A DNA stretch of 64,000 nucleotides, taken from contig JAUNVH010000002.1 in assembly GCA_030537765.1 (NCBI GenBank), positions 17,002 to 81,001 of the forward strand. The letters run 5' to 3'. Shown piece by piece: positions 37,943 through 46,967 of this stretch (its first letter is position 1; every line of letters begins with the position of its first letter). The notes beneath the pieces are model-generated. The model did not search any database. It worked only from the letters and a program-made list of their open reading frames with translations, and was not told where the DNA came from. The position numbers and the translations under genes are program-made. The DNA is from Tissierellia bacterium (GTDB lineage: Bacteria; Bacillota; Clostridia; Tissierellales; Peptoniphilaceae).

Positions 37943-39206
37943 ATAGATTTTTAAGCACTCTTAAATTTGCTTCTATTGCTTTATCTATAATATCTTCATT
38001 ATGTGCATGCGATAAGAATATTGCTTCAAATTGCGCCGGTGCAAATATAAAACCTTCTTCCAGCATGCCCTTAAAATAATTTGCGTACATATGGGTATCG
38101 GCATTTTTTACATCTTCGTAAGATTTAATTTGATCAAACTTTCCAAAAAACAGACTCATCATAGATTTATATCTAGAAATTTTGGCATCTGTCTTCGTAA
38201 TTTCGATATTTTTCAAAAATCCTTTTTCAAGTCTGACTGCCAATTTTTCTATATCTTCATAAATCTCGGGACTTTCTTTTAATTTTAAAATGACATCTCT
38301 GCCCATTTTCATTGCTAATGGATTGCCCGATAAAGTTCCTGCTTGATAGACATTGCCCACAGGACTTAATAATTCCATAATCTCTCTTTTGCCTGCAAAT
38401 GCGCCAACGGGCAAGCCGCCGCCAATTATTTTTCCAAAGCAATACAGATCTGCTTCGATATCAAAATCTTTTGCAATAGAGCCAAAACTCGTTCTAAATC
38501 CAGTTATTACTTCATCAAAGATTAATATAATATTATTTTTTGCAGTGAGTTCTCTAAGCTCTTTTATAAAGCTTTTATCTGGAACGACAACGCCCATATT
38601 TCCAGCAATCGGTTCAATTATTACACAGGAAATATCGTCAAATTTATCGATTGCTAATTTCACAGAATCGATACTATTATATTCGCAAACAATCGTGTCT
38701 TTTATTACATCTAGTGGAACTCCTAAAGAAGTTGGGGAATTGAATGTCAATGTGCCGCTGCCAGATTTGACCAGTAGCGCATCTGAATGCCCGTGATAGC
38801 AACCTTCAAACTTTATGATTTTATTTTTACTAGTATAAGCTCTTGCAAGTCTAATTGCACTCATTGTAGCCTCTGTGCCGGAATTTACCATTCGGACCAT
38901 ATCAGTATTGGTAGACTCTGTAAATAATTGTGCCATCTCCACTTCAATCTTTGTGGGCAGACCAAAAGTTATGCCTTCTTCGATATAATTGTGTATATTT
39001 TTTCTAGTTTCTTTGGGATTGTGTCCAAGTATTAATGGACCCCAAGAATTTACAAAATCTATATATTTTTTGCCTTCAGTGTCATATACATAAGGACCAT
39101 CTCCGCGCGTGATAAAGATTGGATCCATCTCAACGCTTTTAAAAGCCCTAACTGGTGAATTTACACCCCCAGGAATTACTTTCTTTGCTTGTTCATATAG
39201 ATTCAA
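37941..39206 (-). CDS. hemL: Glutamate-1-semialdehyde 2,1-aminomutase
   Basis: 421 residues. A PLP enzyme that turns glutamate-1-semialdehyde into 5-aminolaevulinate, the second step of the C5 route. N-terminal IPGGVNSPVRAFKSV, SWGPLILGH, NSGTEATMSAIRLARAYT, the PLP-contacting IFDEVITGFR and the PLP lysine in FGKIIGGGLPVGAF are intact. It is the last gene of the minus-strand tetrapyrrole operon, overlapping hemB by 4 bases, with GGAGG upstream of its ATG. Confidence 0.97.
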   Translation of the reverse strand: MNLYEQAKKVIPGGVNSPVRAFKSVEMDPIFITRGDGPYVYDTEGKKYIDFVNSWGPLILGHNPKETRKNIHNYIEEGITFGLPTKIEVEMAQLFTESTNTDMVRMVNSGTEATMSAIRLARAYTSKNKIIKFEGCYHGHSDALLVKSGSGTLTFNSPTSLGVPLDVIKDTIVCEYNSIDSVKLAIDKFDDISCVIIEPIAGNMGVVVPDKSFIKELRELTAKNNIILIFDEVITGFRTSFGSIAKDFDIEADLYCFGKIIGGGLPVGAFAGKREIMELLSPVGNVYQAGTLSGNPLAMKMGRDVILKLKESPEIYEDIEKLAVRLEKGFLKNIEITKTDAKISRYKSMMSLFFGKFDQIKSYEDVKNADTHMYANYFKGMLEEGFIFAPAQFEAIFLSHAHNEDIIDKAIEANLRVLKNL

Positions 39207-40171
39207 TATTTTCCCTCCTTAATCCATTTAGCCATTTGCTTTGCATGGTACGAGATAATTAGATCAGCGCCGGCTCTCTTTATTGATATAAGTTTTTCAT
39301 AGATAATCGATTCATCTAGCAGTCCGGCTTTGATAGCATTTGTGACCATAGAATATTCTCCACTAACATTATAAGCTACAATATGAGTGTTGAAATTATA
39401 TTTAGCCTCTTTTATAATGTCTAGATACGATAGAGCAGGCTTTATAATAATGAAATCTGCGCCTTCTTCTAAGTCTAATTCAATTTCTCGCATTGCCTCT
39501 TGACCATTATGAAAATCCATTTGATAAGATAATCTATCTCCAAATTGCGGTGCAGATTCTGCAGCATCTCTAAATGGACCATAATAGCTACTGGCATATT
39601 TGGCGCTATATGACATGATAGGCGTATATTTAAAACCATTTTCATCTAATGCTTTTCTAATTTTTTCAACACGCAAGTCCATCATATCTGACGGAGCAAT
39701 AATATCTGCACCCATCTTTGCATGAGATACAGAAATCTTTGCAAGATATTCTAAAGTCTCATCATTTAAAACATTGCCATTTTCATCTACGATGCCACAA
39801 TGGCCATGATCAGTATATTCACACATGCATACATCGGTTATTACTAAGATTTCATCTGTAATAGATTTAATTTTTTTAATTCCTCTTTGAATTATACCAT
39901 CATCTGCATAGGCAGAACTTCCACAAGAATCTTTCGAAGCTGGAACTCCAAATAAGAGTACTGCCTTAATGCCTAAATCTACTAATTCTAAAATTTCTTC
40001 TTCCAATTTATCTAATGAAAAATGGTATATGCCAGGCATAGATTTAATTTCTCTCTTTATATTTTCACCCTCGACTAAAAATAAAGGATATATAAATTCA
40101 GATACATTAAGTCTTGTCTCTTTTAACATTTCTCTAATCACTTTATTCTGTCTCAATCTTCGCATTCGCAA
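39203..40171 (-). CDS. hemB: Porphobilinogen synthase (5-aminolaevulinate dehydratase)
   Basis: About 322 residues. Condenses two 5-aminolaevulinate molecules. The zinc-binding cysteines are visible in VCMCEYTDHGHCG, and the two Schiff-base lysines in MSYSAKYASSYYGPFRDA and IIKPALSYLDII. The N-terminus begins MRRLRQNKVIREMLKETR as in the family. AAGGAGG lies 9 bases before the TTG at 40171, which I take as the start; an ATG at 40165 also fits, while ATGs at 40180 and 40225 are too near or upstream of the ribosome site. The start lies inside the end of cobA/hemD. Confidence 0.95.
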   Translation of the reverse strand: MRMRRLRQNKVIREMLKETRLNVSEFIYPLFLVEGENIKREIKSMPGIYHFSLDKLEEEILELVDLGIKAVLLFGVPASKDSCGSSAYADDGIIQRGIKKIKSITDEILVITDVCMCEYTDHGHCGIVDENGNVLNDETLEYLAKISVSHAKMGADIIAPSDMMDLRVEKIRKALDENGFKYTPIMSYSAKYASSYYGPFRDAAESAPQFGDRLSYQMDFHNGQEAMREIELDLEEGADFIIIKPALSYLDIIKEAKYNFNTHIVAYNVSGEYSMVTNAIKAGLLDESIIYEKLISIKRAGADLIISYHAKQMAKWIKEGKY

Positions 40172-41645
40172 TTTTAACATCCTCCTTAATACATTTGACC
40201 ATAGACTCGATTGTGGCTTCATCACTTTGGCGATAAAGTTTTAGACCTTGCTTTTCAATCGCCATAGAAGTGATGGGACCAATTGAAATAATCTTTTTGT
40301 TTTCCAAATCAAAATCCTCATACAATTTTTTAAAATTTTTAACAGTTGAGGAAGAAGTAAACAAAATATAATCTATATTTTTTGGAAGTTCAGTTCTTTC
40401 AATTGGCACAATTGAAGTATATATGGAATGCTCGTGCAATTCTCCTAGATTTTTATATTCTTTTAAAAGTTTATCCCTACTCAATGCCGAGTGGGGGATC
40501 ATAATCTTTGCAGCACTATTTGAAATATCTCTTTTTAGTTCTTCAATCAGATCTTCGCCAATATAATTTTCAGGTACAATATCGGCTTTTATACCGTATT
40601 TTGCAAGTGTTTTATAGCTGGCTTTACCGATAGTACAAATCGTCTTTGGTAAATCTCTTATATCATTATACTTTAAAAAATATTTCATAAAAATTTCAAT
40701 ACCGTTCACAGAATGAAATACTAGATGAGTAAAATTTAAATTCTTAAAATTTTTAATTTCATTTAAGAAGTTCTCATCTATGGTTTCTTTTATTTCAATT
40801 GCAGGCGCTTCAATTACATTTGCGCCCAATTCGCTAAGCTTCTTTGAAAGTTTAGATATCTGTGTTCTGGCTCTAGTAATTACAACATTTTTTCCAAATA
40901 GAGGTAGCTTTTCATAAAAGTTTAATCTATCTCTATATTTTATAACATCTCCAATCACTATTAATGCTGGAGTTTCAAAATTTAAATTCTTTATTTCGCT
41001 TGCAATATCTTTTACTGTCGACACTAAAACTCTTTGATTTGGATAGGCACCGTTTGAAATTACTGCTGCCAATTTATCTTTTGACATTCCGCCTAAAATC
41101 AATTCATTAGTTATGTTTTCAATATTGCCAAGCCCCATATAAAAAACTAATGTGCCGTCTAGTTTTGCATACTGTCTAAAATTTTCAGTTTCGCCCGCTT
41201 TGCGATGGCCCGTTATAAAGCTAACAGAAGTAGATGCATCGCGATGTGTAACTGGAATTCCTGCATACATTAGGGAAACTACGCCTGAAGTTAAGCCCGG
41301 AATAATTTCAAATTCGATACCGTTTTTTAATAAAATTTCGGCTTCTTCCGCTCCTCGTCCAAAAACATAGGGATCTCCACCTTTCAATCTGACAACATTT
41401 TTTCCGCTTTTTGCTTTTTCAACTATCAAATTATTGATTTCATCTTGAGTTAGATAGTGATCTTTCGCTTTTTTTCCGGCATAATAAGTTTCTTTTTCTA
41501 AAATATATGGCTTAATTAAATTTTCATTTAATAATCTATCATATATGATTACATCTGCCCATTGTAGCGATTCTTTAGCTTTGATAGTAATTAAATCTTC
41601 AGATCCGATGCCTGCACCTACAATTTTAACTTTGCCTTTTTGCAT
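40143..41645 (-). CDS. cobA-hemD: Uroporphyrinogen-III C-methyltransferase / uroporphyrinogen-III synthase fusion
   Basis: 500 residues, two enzymes in one chain. Residues 1-245 are the SAM-dependent methyltransferase that makes precorrin-2 (VGAGIGSEDLITIKA, YAGKKAKDH, VRLKGGDPYVFGRGAEE, IPGLTSGV, PVTHRD). Residues ~250-500 are uroporphyrinogen-III synthase (GKNVVITRARTQISKLSKKL, FHSVNGIEIF, FTSSSTVKNF), weakly conserved as usual. The fusion is common in clostridia and lets uroporphyrinogen III pass straight to the siroheme/B12 branch. It overlaps hemC by 20 bases and hemB by about 29. Confidence 0.95.
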   Translation of the reverse strand: MQKGKVKIVGAGIGSEDLITIKAKESLQWADVIIYDRLLNENLIKPYILEKETYYAGKKAKDHYLTQDEINNLIVEKAKSGKNVVRLKGGDPYVFGRGAEEAEILLKNGIEFEIIPGLTSGVVSLMYAGIPVTHRDASTSVSFITGHRKAGETENFRQYAKLDGTLVFYMGLGNIENITNELILGGMSKDKLAAVISNGAYPNQRVLVSTVKDIASEIKNLNFETPALIVIGDVIKYRDRLNFYEKLPLFGKNVVITRARTQISKLSKKLSELGANVIEAPAIEIKETIDENFLNEIKNFKNLNFTHLVFHSVNGIEIFMKYFLKYNDIRDLPKTICTIGKASYKTLAKYGIKADIVPENYIGEDLIEELKRDISNSAAKIMIPHSALSRDKLLKEYKNLGELHEHSIYTSIVPIERTELPKNIDYILFTSSSTVKNFKKLYEDFDLENKKIISIGPITSMAIEKQGLKLYRQSDEATIESMVKCIKEDVKIANAKIETE

Positions 41646-42531
41646 TTACATTCTCCTTTAGCCTCTTTGCTAAAATTCTGCCTAGCTCGATTCTATCTTT
41701 TAAATCACCCTTGATAAAATCTCTAATCAAGATATTTTTATCTGCATCGCCAAAGACTGCATTGATTATTATTTTTTCCCCGTCTACTTTTGCATAGACG
41801 CCAATTGGACTGTGACAATCGGCGTTTAATTCTGCTTGAAAAGCTCTCTCAGCCTCATATCTATAAGTCGTCATTGGATCAGATATGGAATCTAAAAGTT
41901 TTTTCATTTCCAAATCATCTTCTCTATACTGTATTGCCAATATTCCTTGGCAGGGCGCAGGTATAATCTCATCTGTAGAGAAATAATAATCTATTCTATG
42001 GCCATGATTTGCCCTCAATAAGCCGGCAGCTGCTAAGATAACGCCGCTTAGATTTTCAGTTTCAATTTTTTTCATGCGCGTTTCAATATTTCCTCTGATA
42101 GCTTTAGTTTCGACATTAGGCAATAAATTTTTCAATTGCATACTGCGGCGTAAAGAACCGGTGCCTAAAATTTTGTTTTCTAGATCTTTTAATGTTTGGA
42201 TCTTTTTATTGCTGACTATTGCATCTCTAGGATCACTTTGCATCGGCGGGTTTGAAAATTTCAAACCTTCAGTTTTTTGAGATGGCATATCTTTCATAGA
42301 ATGAACGGCCAAATCAATTTCTTCATTTAAGAGTGCCAATTCCAGTTCTTTGACGAACACACCTTTGTCTCCGATTTTATGAATAGGGCGGTCTAACATT
42401 TTGTCGCCTTTAGTCTTTATTATCTTTATTTCAATGTCTAGATTAGGATTTTTTTCTTTCAGTAGATCTCTAACACTTTCAGATTGTATTACTGCAAGAT
42501 TGCTACCTCTAGATCCTATTATTATCTTCAT
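41626..42531 (-). CDS. hemC: Hydroxymethylbilane synthase (porphobilinogen deaminase)
   Basis: 301 residues. Links four porphobilinogen units into hydroxymethylbilane. Conserved parts are IGSRGSNLAVIQSE, the catalytic Asp region AVHSMKDMPSQ, GTGSLRRSMQL and IRGNIETRMKK, and the Cys that holds the dipyrromethane cofactor in NADCHSPIGVYA. GGAGG lies 6 bases before the ATG. It overlaps its neighbours on both sides (23 and 20 bases). Confidence 0.97.
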   Translation of the reverse strand: MKIIIGSRGSNLAVIQSESVRDLLKEKNPNLDIEIKIIKTKGDKMLDRPIHKIGDKGVFVKELELALLNEEIDLAVHSMKDMPSQKTEGLKFSNPPMQSDPRDAIVSNKKIQTLKDLENKILGTGSLRRSMQLKNLLPNVETKAIRGNIETRMKKIETENLSGVILAAAGLLRANHGHRIDYYFSTDEIIPAPCQGILAIQYREDDLEMKKLLDSISDPMTTYRYEAERAFQAELNADCHSPIGVYAKVDGEKIIINAVFGDADKNILIRDFIKGDLKDRIELGRILAKRLKENVNAKRQS

Positions 42532-43126
42532 TCAATTCCTCCAAATATCTATCTATATATTCAATATCCTTATAATAAAGTTTTTGGATAATTTTGGATA
42601 TATTTTTTGATTCTTTCTTTACTAATTGTGCTCTCAATAAGAACAGTTTTTCTATCTTTTTAGTATCGAGCTTATCTAATAGAGCTTCTATTTCAGCTGC
42701 CACAATTTTTGTCAAAGTAGGGCTTTTGCCAGAAGTAGAAATTGATACTATAATATTAGATTTTTCGATTACTTTATTCATCAGAAAAGATGAATCTGAT
42801 TTTACTGCACTATTTACATACATAATATTGGCGCTTTTTGCTTTTTCTTCTAATAGCTCATTTGCCTTTAAATCGTCAGTTGCAATAATTATATAATCAT
42901 ATTCATCTACTGAAATACTTTCATCAATATTCATTTTTATCAAATCTATTCTATCATTAAATTCTTCTTTTAAATCTAAAATAGTTTGCGTAAAAGATTT
43001 TGAAACAATATCAAATATAAATTCTGTATCTAAAAGTGTTTTTAATTTCCTTTCAGCTACTTTACCACCACCGGCAATTAAAACTTTTCTGTCTAAAGTG
43101 TCAATATTTATTGGATAATATCTCAT
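42509..43126 (-). CDS. Precorrin-2 dehydrogenase / sirohydrochlorin ferrochelatase-like protein
   Basis: 205 residues, like the N-terminal half of CysG or the stand-alone SirC/YlnF/Met8 proteins. The NAD-binding loop is KVLIAGGGKVAERKLKTLL, followed by IIATDDLKANELLEEKAK and the STSGKSPTLTK segment. It oxidises precorrin-2 to sirohydrochlorin; Met8-type members also insert iron or cobalt, which cannot be decided from sequence. Its position between hemA and hemC commits the operon to siroheme or cobalamin. Overlaps hemA by 4 bases and hemC by 23. Confidence 0.92.
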   Translation of the reverse strand: MRYYPINIDTLDRKVLIAGGGKVAERKLKTLLDTEFIFDIVSKSFTQTILDLKEEFNDRIDLIKMNIDESISVDEYDYIIIATDDLKANELLEEKAKSANIMYVNSAVKSDSSFLMNKVIEKSNIIVSISTSGKSPTLTKIVAAEIEALLDKLDTKKIEKLFLLRAQLVKKESKNISKIIQKLYYKDIEYIDRYLEELNEDNNRI

Positions 43127-44352
43127 TTTGAAAATACCTCATCTAAAATCTTCACGGCAATATTTTTATCTTCTGAATCTGGCATTCTCTTAACTGCTAA
43201 AATTGGTTCTCTCATAACTTTCTTTAAGGCACTGCGCACAATTTTATCTACCTTTTTCTTTTCATTGTGACTCATATCTGTTTTTCTGTAGATATAATTT
43301 AATGTATCATCGGCAATTTCATCACAACGTTCATTTGCAGATTTCATTATTGGATCAACTTTAGCTTCCATTTGCCAGTTTTGCAATTCAGAAATCTTTT
43401 CATCAATTTTTGGTAAATAAGAATCTATTTTTTCTAAACGCTCTTTTAGATTCTTATCTGAAATTGATTTTAGACTCTCAATATTATAAAGCTCTATACT
43501 ATTTATATTTTCAATCTTAGGATCTATATCTCTAGGTAAACTTAAATCCATAATATATAAGGGATCTGTTCTAGAAGAGAGATCTTCATACTTTAAAATT
43601 GTATGAGGAGAGCCTGTTGCCGAAATTATAATATCCATATTTTCAATTGCCAAAATCATTTTTTCAAATGGAATAATTTCGATATATGGAAATTCTTTTT
43701 TCATCTTCAATGAATTATTATAAGTTCTATTGCAGACAAATATATTGGCATCTCTATCTTTTAGACTCTTCAAAGCAAGCTTTCCCATTTCGCCCAAGCC
43801 AATAATCATTATATTCTTATTTGCAAGATCCATTTTGCTCTCTAACTTTTTAACACCTATATAGGCTATAGATATAGGATTTTCGCTCACGGCTGTTTCT
43901 GCTTTTAATTGCTTAGCAAAAGTTATGGCTTCTCTAAACAATTTATTTAAAAACTTTTTGCTGCCGCCAATTTCCATAGCAGTCATATGCGCTTCGACAA
44001 TCTGTCCAAGAATTTGATCTTCGCCAATGACTACACTATTATATCCTATTGCAACTTCGAATAAATGTCTAATTGCCAAATCGCCATATTTAATATTTAA
44101 GGCCGATATAGGTATATCGATTTTAAAATAATCGCATAAATAATTCTTTACCTTTTCAATATCATTTTTATAATCTTCTGATAAAAAATATATTTCTGAA
44201 CGATTGCATGTAGATAGAATTAATATTTCTTTTAAAGTATCGCTTTGTAAAGCGTCAGAAACTTCGATTATATCGGTTTCTTTAAAATGCAACTTTTCTA
44301 TTAAATCTATAGATGCAAGTTCTTGATTAACTCCTATTATACAGAATTTCAT
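43123..44352 (-). CDS. hemA: Glutamyl-tRNA reductase
   Basis: 409 residues. Reduces the glutamyl group on tRNA-Glu to glutamate-1-semialdehyde, the entry to the C5 tetrapyrrole route. The nucleophilic Cys is in LSTCNRSEIYF, followed by GEDQILGQIVEA, the NADPH fold IMIIGLGEMGKLALKSL, and the C-terminal dimerisation helices. It is the first gene of the minus-strand operon, with GGGGAG before the ATG. Confidence 0.97.
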   Translation of the reverse strand: MKFCIIGVNQELASIDLIEKLHFKETDIIEVSDALQSDTLKEILILSTCNRSEIYFLSEDYKNDIEKVKNYLCDYFKIDIPISALNIKYGDLAIRHLFEVAIGYNSVVIGEDQILGQIVEAHMTAMEIGGSKKFLNKLFREAITFAKQLKAETAVSENPISIAYIGVKKLESKMDLANKNIMIIGLGEMGKLALKSLKDRDANIFVCNRTYNNSLKMKKEFPYIEIIPFEKMILAIENMDIIISATGSPHTILKYEDLSSRTDPLYIMDLSLPRDIDPKIENINSIELYNIESLKSISDKNLKERLEKIDSYLPKIDEKISELQNWQMEAKVDPIMKSANERCDEIADDTLNYIYRKTDMSHNEKKKVDKIVRSALKKVMREPILAVKRMPDSEDKNIAVKILDEVFSK

Positions 44353-44386
44353 TAATTTCTCCCCATTTATATTTATTCACTTTTAT

Positions 44387-44392
44387 ATTATA
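44387..44392 (-). promoter_or_regulatory. -10 box of the tetrapyrrole operon
   Basis: On the minus strand a perfect TATAAT lies 35 bases before the hemA start, with a weak TTTAAA about 17 bases upstream. No cobalamin or other riboswitch is recognisable in the 44353-44592 gap. Confidence 0.5.
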
Positions 44393-44483
44393 CCTTTATA
44401 TAGAGAGTATTTAAAGGTATAAGCTTAATATTAAAATTTTTATTTCATAATTTGAAGTTAAAACCATAAATTTTAATAAAGAC

Positions 44484-44512
44484 TTTAAAATTTCATTAAA
44501 ATATGCTACAAT
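44484..44512 (+). promoter_or_regulatory. Promoter of secG
   Basis: TTTAAA (44484-44489) and TACAAT (44507-44512) are 17 bases apart, giving a leader of about 75 bases that contains the inverted repeat at 44539-44560. Confidence 0.5.
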
Positions 44513-44538
44513 AATGTTTCGAAATTAATTGAATTATC

Positions 44539-44560
44539 TTGATTTTAATGGTAAAATCAA
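44539..44560 (+). repeat. Perfect inverted repeat in the secG leader
   Basis: TTGATTTTA (44539-44547) and TAAAATCAA (44552-44560) flank an ATGG loop. It lies between the likely promoter and the secG ribosome site. Either an RNA hairpin or a repressor operator is possible; the short T-run behind it (TTTG) makes termination unlikely. Confidence 0.6.
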
Positions 44561-44592
44561 TTTGTTAAGAACGAGATAGGAGGTTTATAAGG

Positions 44593-44820
44593 ATGTTAAC
44601 ATTTGTTTCAGTACTAGTAGTTATCTCCAGCGTAGCTTTAATTGCGGCTGTAATGATGCAAGAGAGCGCTGATGGCTCTATGGATGCATTGACAGGCGGT
44701 TCCAGCGAATCATATTTTGGCAAAAATACCGTTAAGACAAAAGACGCAATGCTGGATAAAATAGTGATCATTGCTGCAATAGTATTTATGGTATCACTTA
44801 TTATATTGGCTAAATTTTAG
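44593..44820 (+). CDS. secG: Protein-export membrane protein SecG
   Basis: 75 residues, the normal size. SecG is the small third subunit of the SecYEG translocon. Two membrane helices (about 3-21 and 53-73) flank the conserved cytoplasmic loop MMQESADGSMDALTGGSSESYFGKN, which carries the family Gly-Gly motif. AGGAGG precedes the ATG. The gene is 13 bases ahead of hppA and probably shares its transcript. Confidence 0.95.
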   Translation: MLTFVSVLVVISSVALIAAVMMQESADGSMDALTGGSSESYFGKNTVKTKDAMLDKIVIIAAIVFMVSLIILAKF

Positions 44821-44833
44821 TTAGGAGGACGAA

Positions 44834-46843
44834 ATGGAAGAAATTTTAATCTGGCTAGCACCAGTTTCAGGTGTGTTAGCCCTATTATTTGCTGCATATA
44901 AGGCAAAATATGTAGCATCACTTGACGCCGGAAATGAAAGAATGAGAGAAATCTCAATGCACATTTCCGATGGAGCGATGGCATTTTTGAAAAGAGAATA
45001 TAATTCAATCGCTATATTTATGGTGGTAATGGGAATTGTACTCGGAATTGCAAATGGAGCTAATGGAATAAAAGTTGTTATCAACTTTTTAATAGGAGGA
45101 ATTTTCTCAATTATCGCAGGTTATGTAGGAATGAAAGTGGCAACTAAAGCCAATGTTAGAACTGCTAATATGGCTATGCAATCAGGCATGGGAAAAGCAT
45201 TAGATGTTGCATTTTCTGGCGGTGCTGTAATGGGCATGGGCGTAGTTGGATTGGGAATATTAGGAATAAGCTGCTCATATTTTATATTTAAAGACCCAGC
45301 AATTATAACTGGTTTTTCATTAGGAGCATCTTCAATTGCATTATTCTCAAGAGTAGGTGGAGGTATATATACCAAAGCTGCAGACGTAGGCGCTGACTTA
45401 GTTGGTAAAGTTGAAGCTGGAATTCCTGAAGATGACCCAAGAAACCCAGCAGTTATAGCAGACAATGTTGGAGACAATGTCGGTGACGTAGCTGGTATGG
45501 GAGCAGATTTATTCGAATCTTATGTGGGCGCTTTATTATCGGGAATCACTCTAGGAGCTTTGGCATATCAAGCTTCAGGTGTAGGATTTGCTCTTACACT
45601 TGCAGCAGTTGGAGTTTTAGCTTCAATTATAGGTGTATTCTTCGTAAAAGGAGACAAAGATCCTCAAAAAGCATTAAATAATGGAACAATATCAGCATCA
45701 GTCATTACAATACTTGTGTCTGCATTACTTAGCAAAATGTACTTCGATAATTTTAGACCATTTATCGCAGTATTTGCAGGCGTATTAGTAGGACTGATAA
45801 TTTCTAAAATAACTGAATACTATACTTCAGCTGATTACAAACCTGTTAAAAAGATTTCATTCGAATCTCAAACAGGAGCTTCTACAAATATTATTTCAGG
45901 CCTAAGCGTAGGTATGATGTCTACAGCAGGACCTGCAATTGTTATTGCTGTGGGAATTTTGGTGGCATATATTGGAGCTGGCGGAAACGAATCTGCAGCT
46001 CATGGTCTATATGGAATCGCAATAGCGGCAATTGGAATGTTAGCAACTGCAGGAATGACGATTGCAGTTGACGCATATGGCCCAATAGCTGACAATGCTG
46101 GCGGAATTGCTGAAATGTGCGAACTTCCAGAAAATGTAAGAGAAATAACTGACTCCCTAGATGCAGTAGGCAATACTACAGCAGCAATAGGTAAAGGATT
46201 TGCAATTGGTTCAGCTGCATTAACAGCTCTATCACTATTTGCATCCTATATACAAACTGTTCAGCTTACATCTATTGATGTGAGTAAGCCTTTAGTTATT
46301 TCAGGAATGCTTATCGGTGGCATGCTTCCATTTGCATTTTCGGCTCTAACTATGGATGCTGTTGGTAAGGCAGCTTCCTCAATGATTGACGAAGTTAGAA
46401 GACAATTTAGAGAAATGCCAGGAATTATGGAAGGAACAGAAACTCCTGATTATAAAACATGCGTAGACATTTCAACTGCGGCGGCATTAAAAGAAATGAT
46501 TGTGCCAGGCGTGATTGCTGTTGTATCGCCAATTTTAGTAGGTATTATACTTGGAACTGAAGCTTTGGGCGGTTTACTAGCTGGTGCTTTAGTAACAGGT
46601 GTATTGATGGCAATATTTATGTCAAACGCTGGTGGAGCATGGGACAATGCAAAGAAATTTATTGAAGGTGGAGAATTTGGCGGAAAAGGCTCTGCGGCAC
46701 ATTCAGCTGCAGTAACTGGAGACACCGTAGGTGACCCATTTAAAGATACATCTGGACCTTCACTAAACATCCTTATTAAACTTATGACCATAGTAGCATT
46801 AGTTTTTGCACCACTGTTTTTAAAATTCGGCGGTTTCTTCTAG
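44834..46843 (+). CDS. hppA: Membrane-bound sodium/proton-pumping pyrophosphatase
   Basis: 669 residues with about 16 membrane helices. Uses pyrophosphate hydrolysis to pump Na+ or H+. The catalytic acidic motif [20 protein letters not shown] and [20 protein letters not shown] are intact, with the second block [16 protein letters not shown] and the C-terminal [15 protein letters not shown]. Ala in [11 protein letters not shown] marks the K+-dependent class (Lys in K+-independent enzymes), most of which in anaerobic Bacillota pump Na+. The ion is inferred, not read. The start follows TTAGGAGGACG. Confidence 0.96.
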   Translation: MEEILIWLAPVSGVLALLFAAYKAKYVASLDAGNERMREISMHISDGAMAFLKREYNSIAIFMVVMGIVLGIANGANGIKVVINFLIGGIFSIIAGYVGMKVATKANVRTANMAMQSGMGKALDVAFSGGAVMGMGVVGLGILGISCSYFIFKDPAIITGFSLGASSIALFSRVGGGIYTKAADVGADLVGKVEAGIPEDDPRNPAVIADNVGDNVGDVAGMGADLFESYVGALLSGITLGALAYQASGVGFALTLAAVGVLASIIGVFFVKGDKDPQKALNNGTISASVITILVSALLSKMYFDNFRPFIAVFAGVLVGLIISKITEYYTSADYKPVKKISFESQTGASTNIISGLSVGMMSTAGPAIVIAVGILVAYIGAGGNESAAHGLYGIAIAAIGMLATAGMTIAVDAYGPIADNAGGIAEMCELPENVREITDSLDAVGNTTAAIGKGFAIGSAALTALSLFASYIQTVQLTSIDVSKPLVISGMLIGGMLPFAFSALTMDAVGKAASSMIDEVRRQFREMPGIMEGTETPDYKTCVDISTAAALKEMIVPGVIAVVSPILVGIILGTEALGGLLAGALVTGVLMAIFMSNAGGAWDNAKKFIEGGEFGGKGSAAHSAAVTGDTVGDPFKDTSGPSLNILIKLMTIVALVFAPLFLKFGGFF

Positions 46844-46853
46844 AACTGAATTG

Positions 46854-46880
46854 AAAACCTCGGCGAGTCCGAGGTTTTTT
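46854..46880 (+). terminator. Terminator of secG-hppA
   Basis: AAAACCTCGG (46854-46863) pairs with CCGAGGTTTT (46869-46878) around a 5-base loop, ending in six T residues, 11 bases after the hppA stop. Confidence 0.93.
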
Positions 46881-46937
46881 ACTGTCTATTAAATGGGATA
46901 TTAAAAATATAATTTTTAGATAAACTATGTTAAAATA

Positions 46938-46946
46938 TGTTATAAT
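46938..46946 (+). promoter_or_regulatory. Extended -10 promoter of the hydrolase-murF-ddl genes
   Basis: TGT followed by a perfect TATAAT lies 21 bases before the hydrolase ATG. No clear -35 box is present, consistent with an extended -10 promoter. Confidence 0.5.
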
Positions 46947-46967
46947 AGGTAAGATGATGGTGATTAA

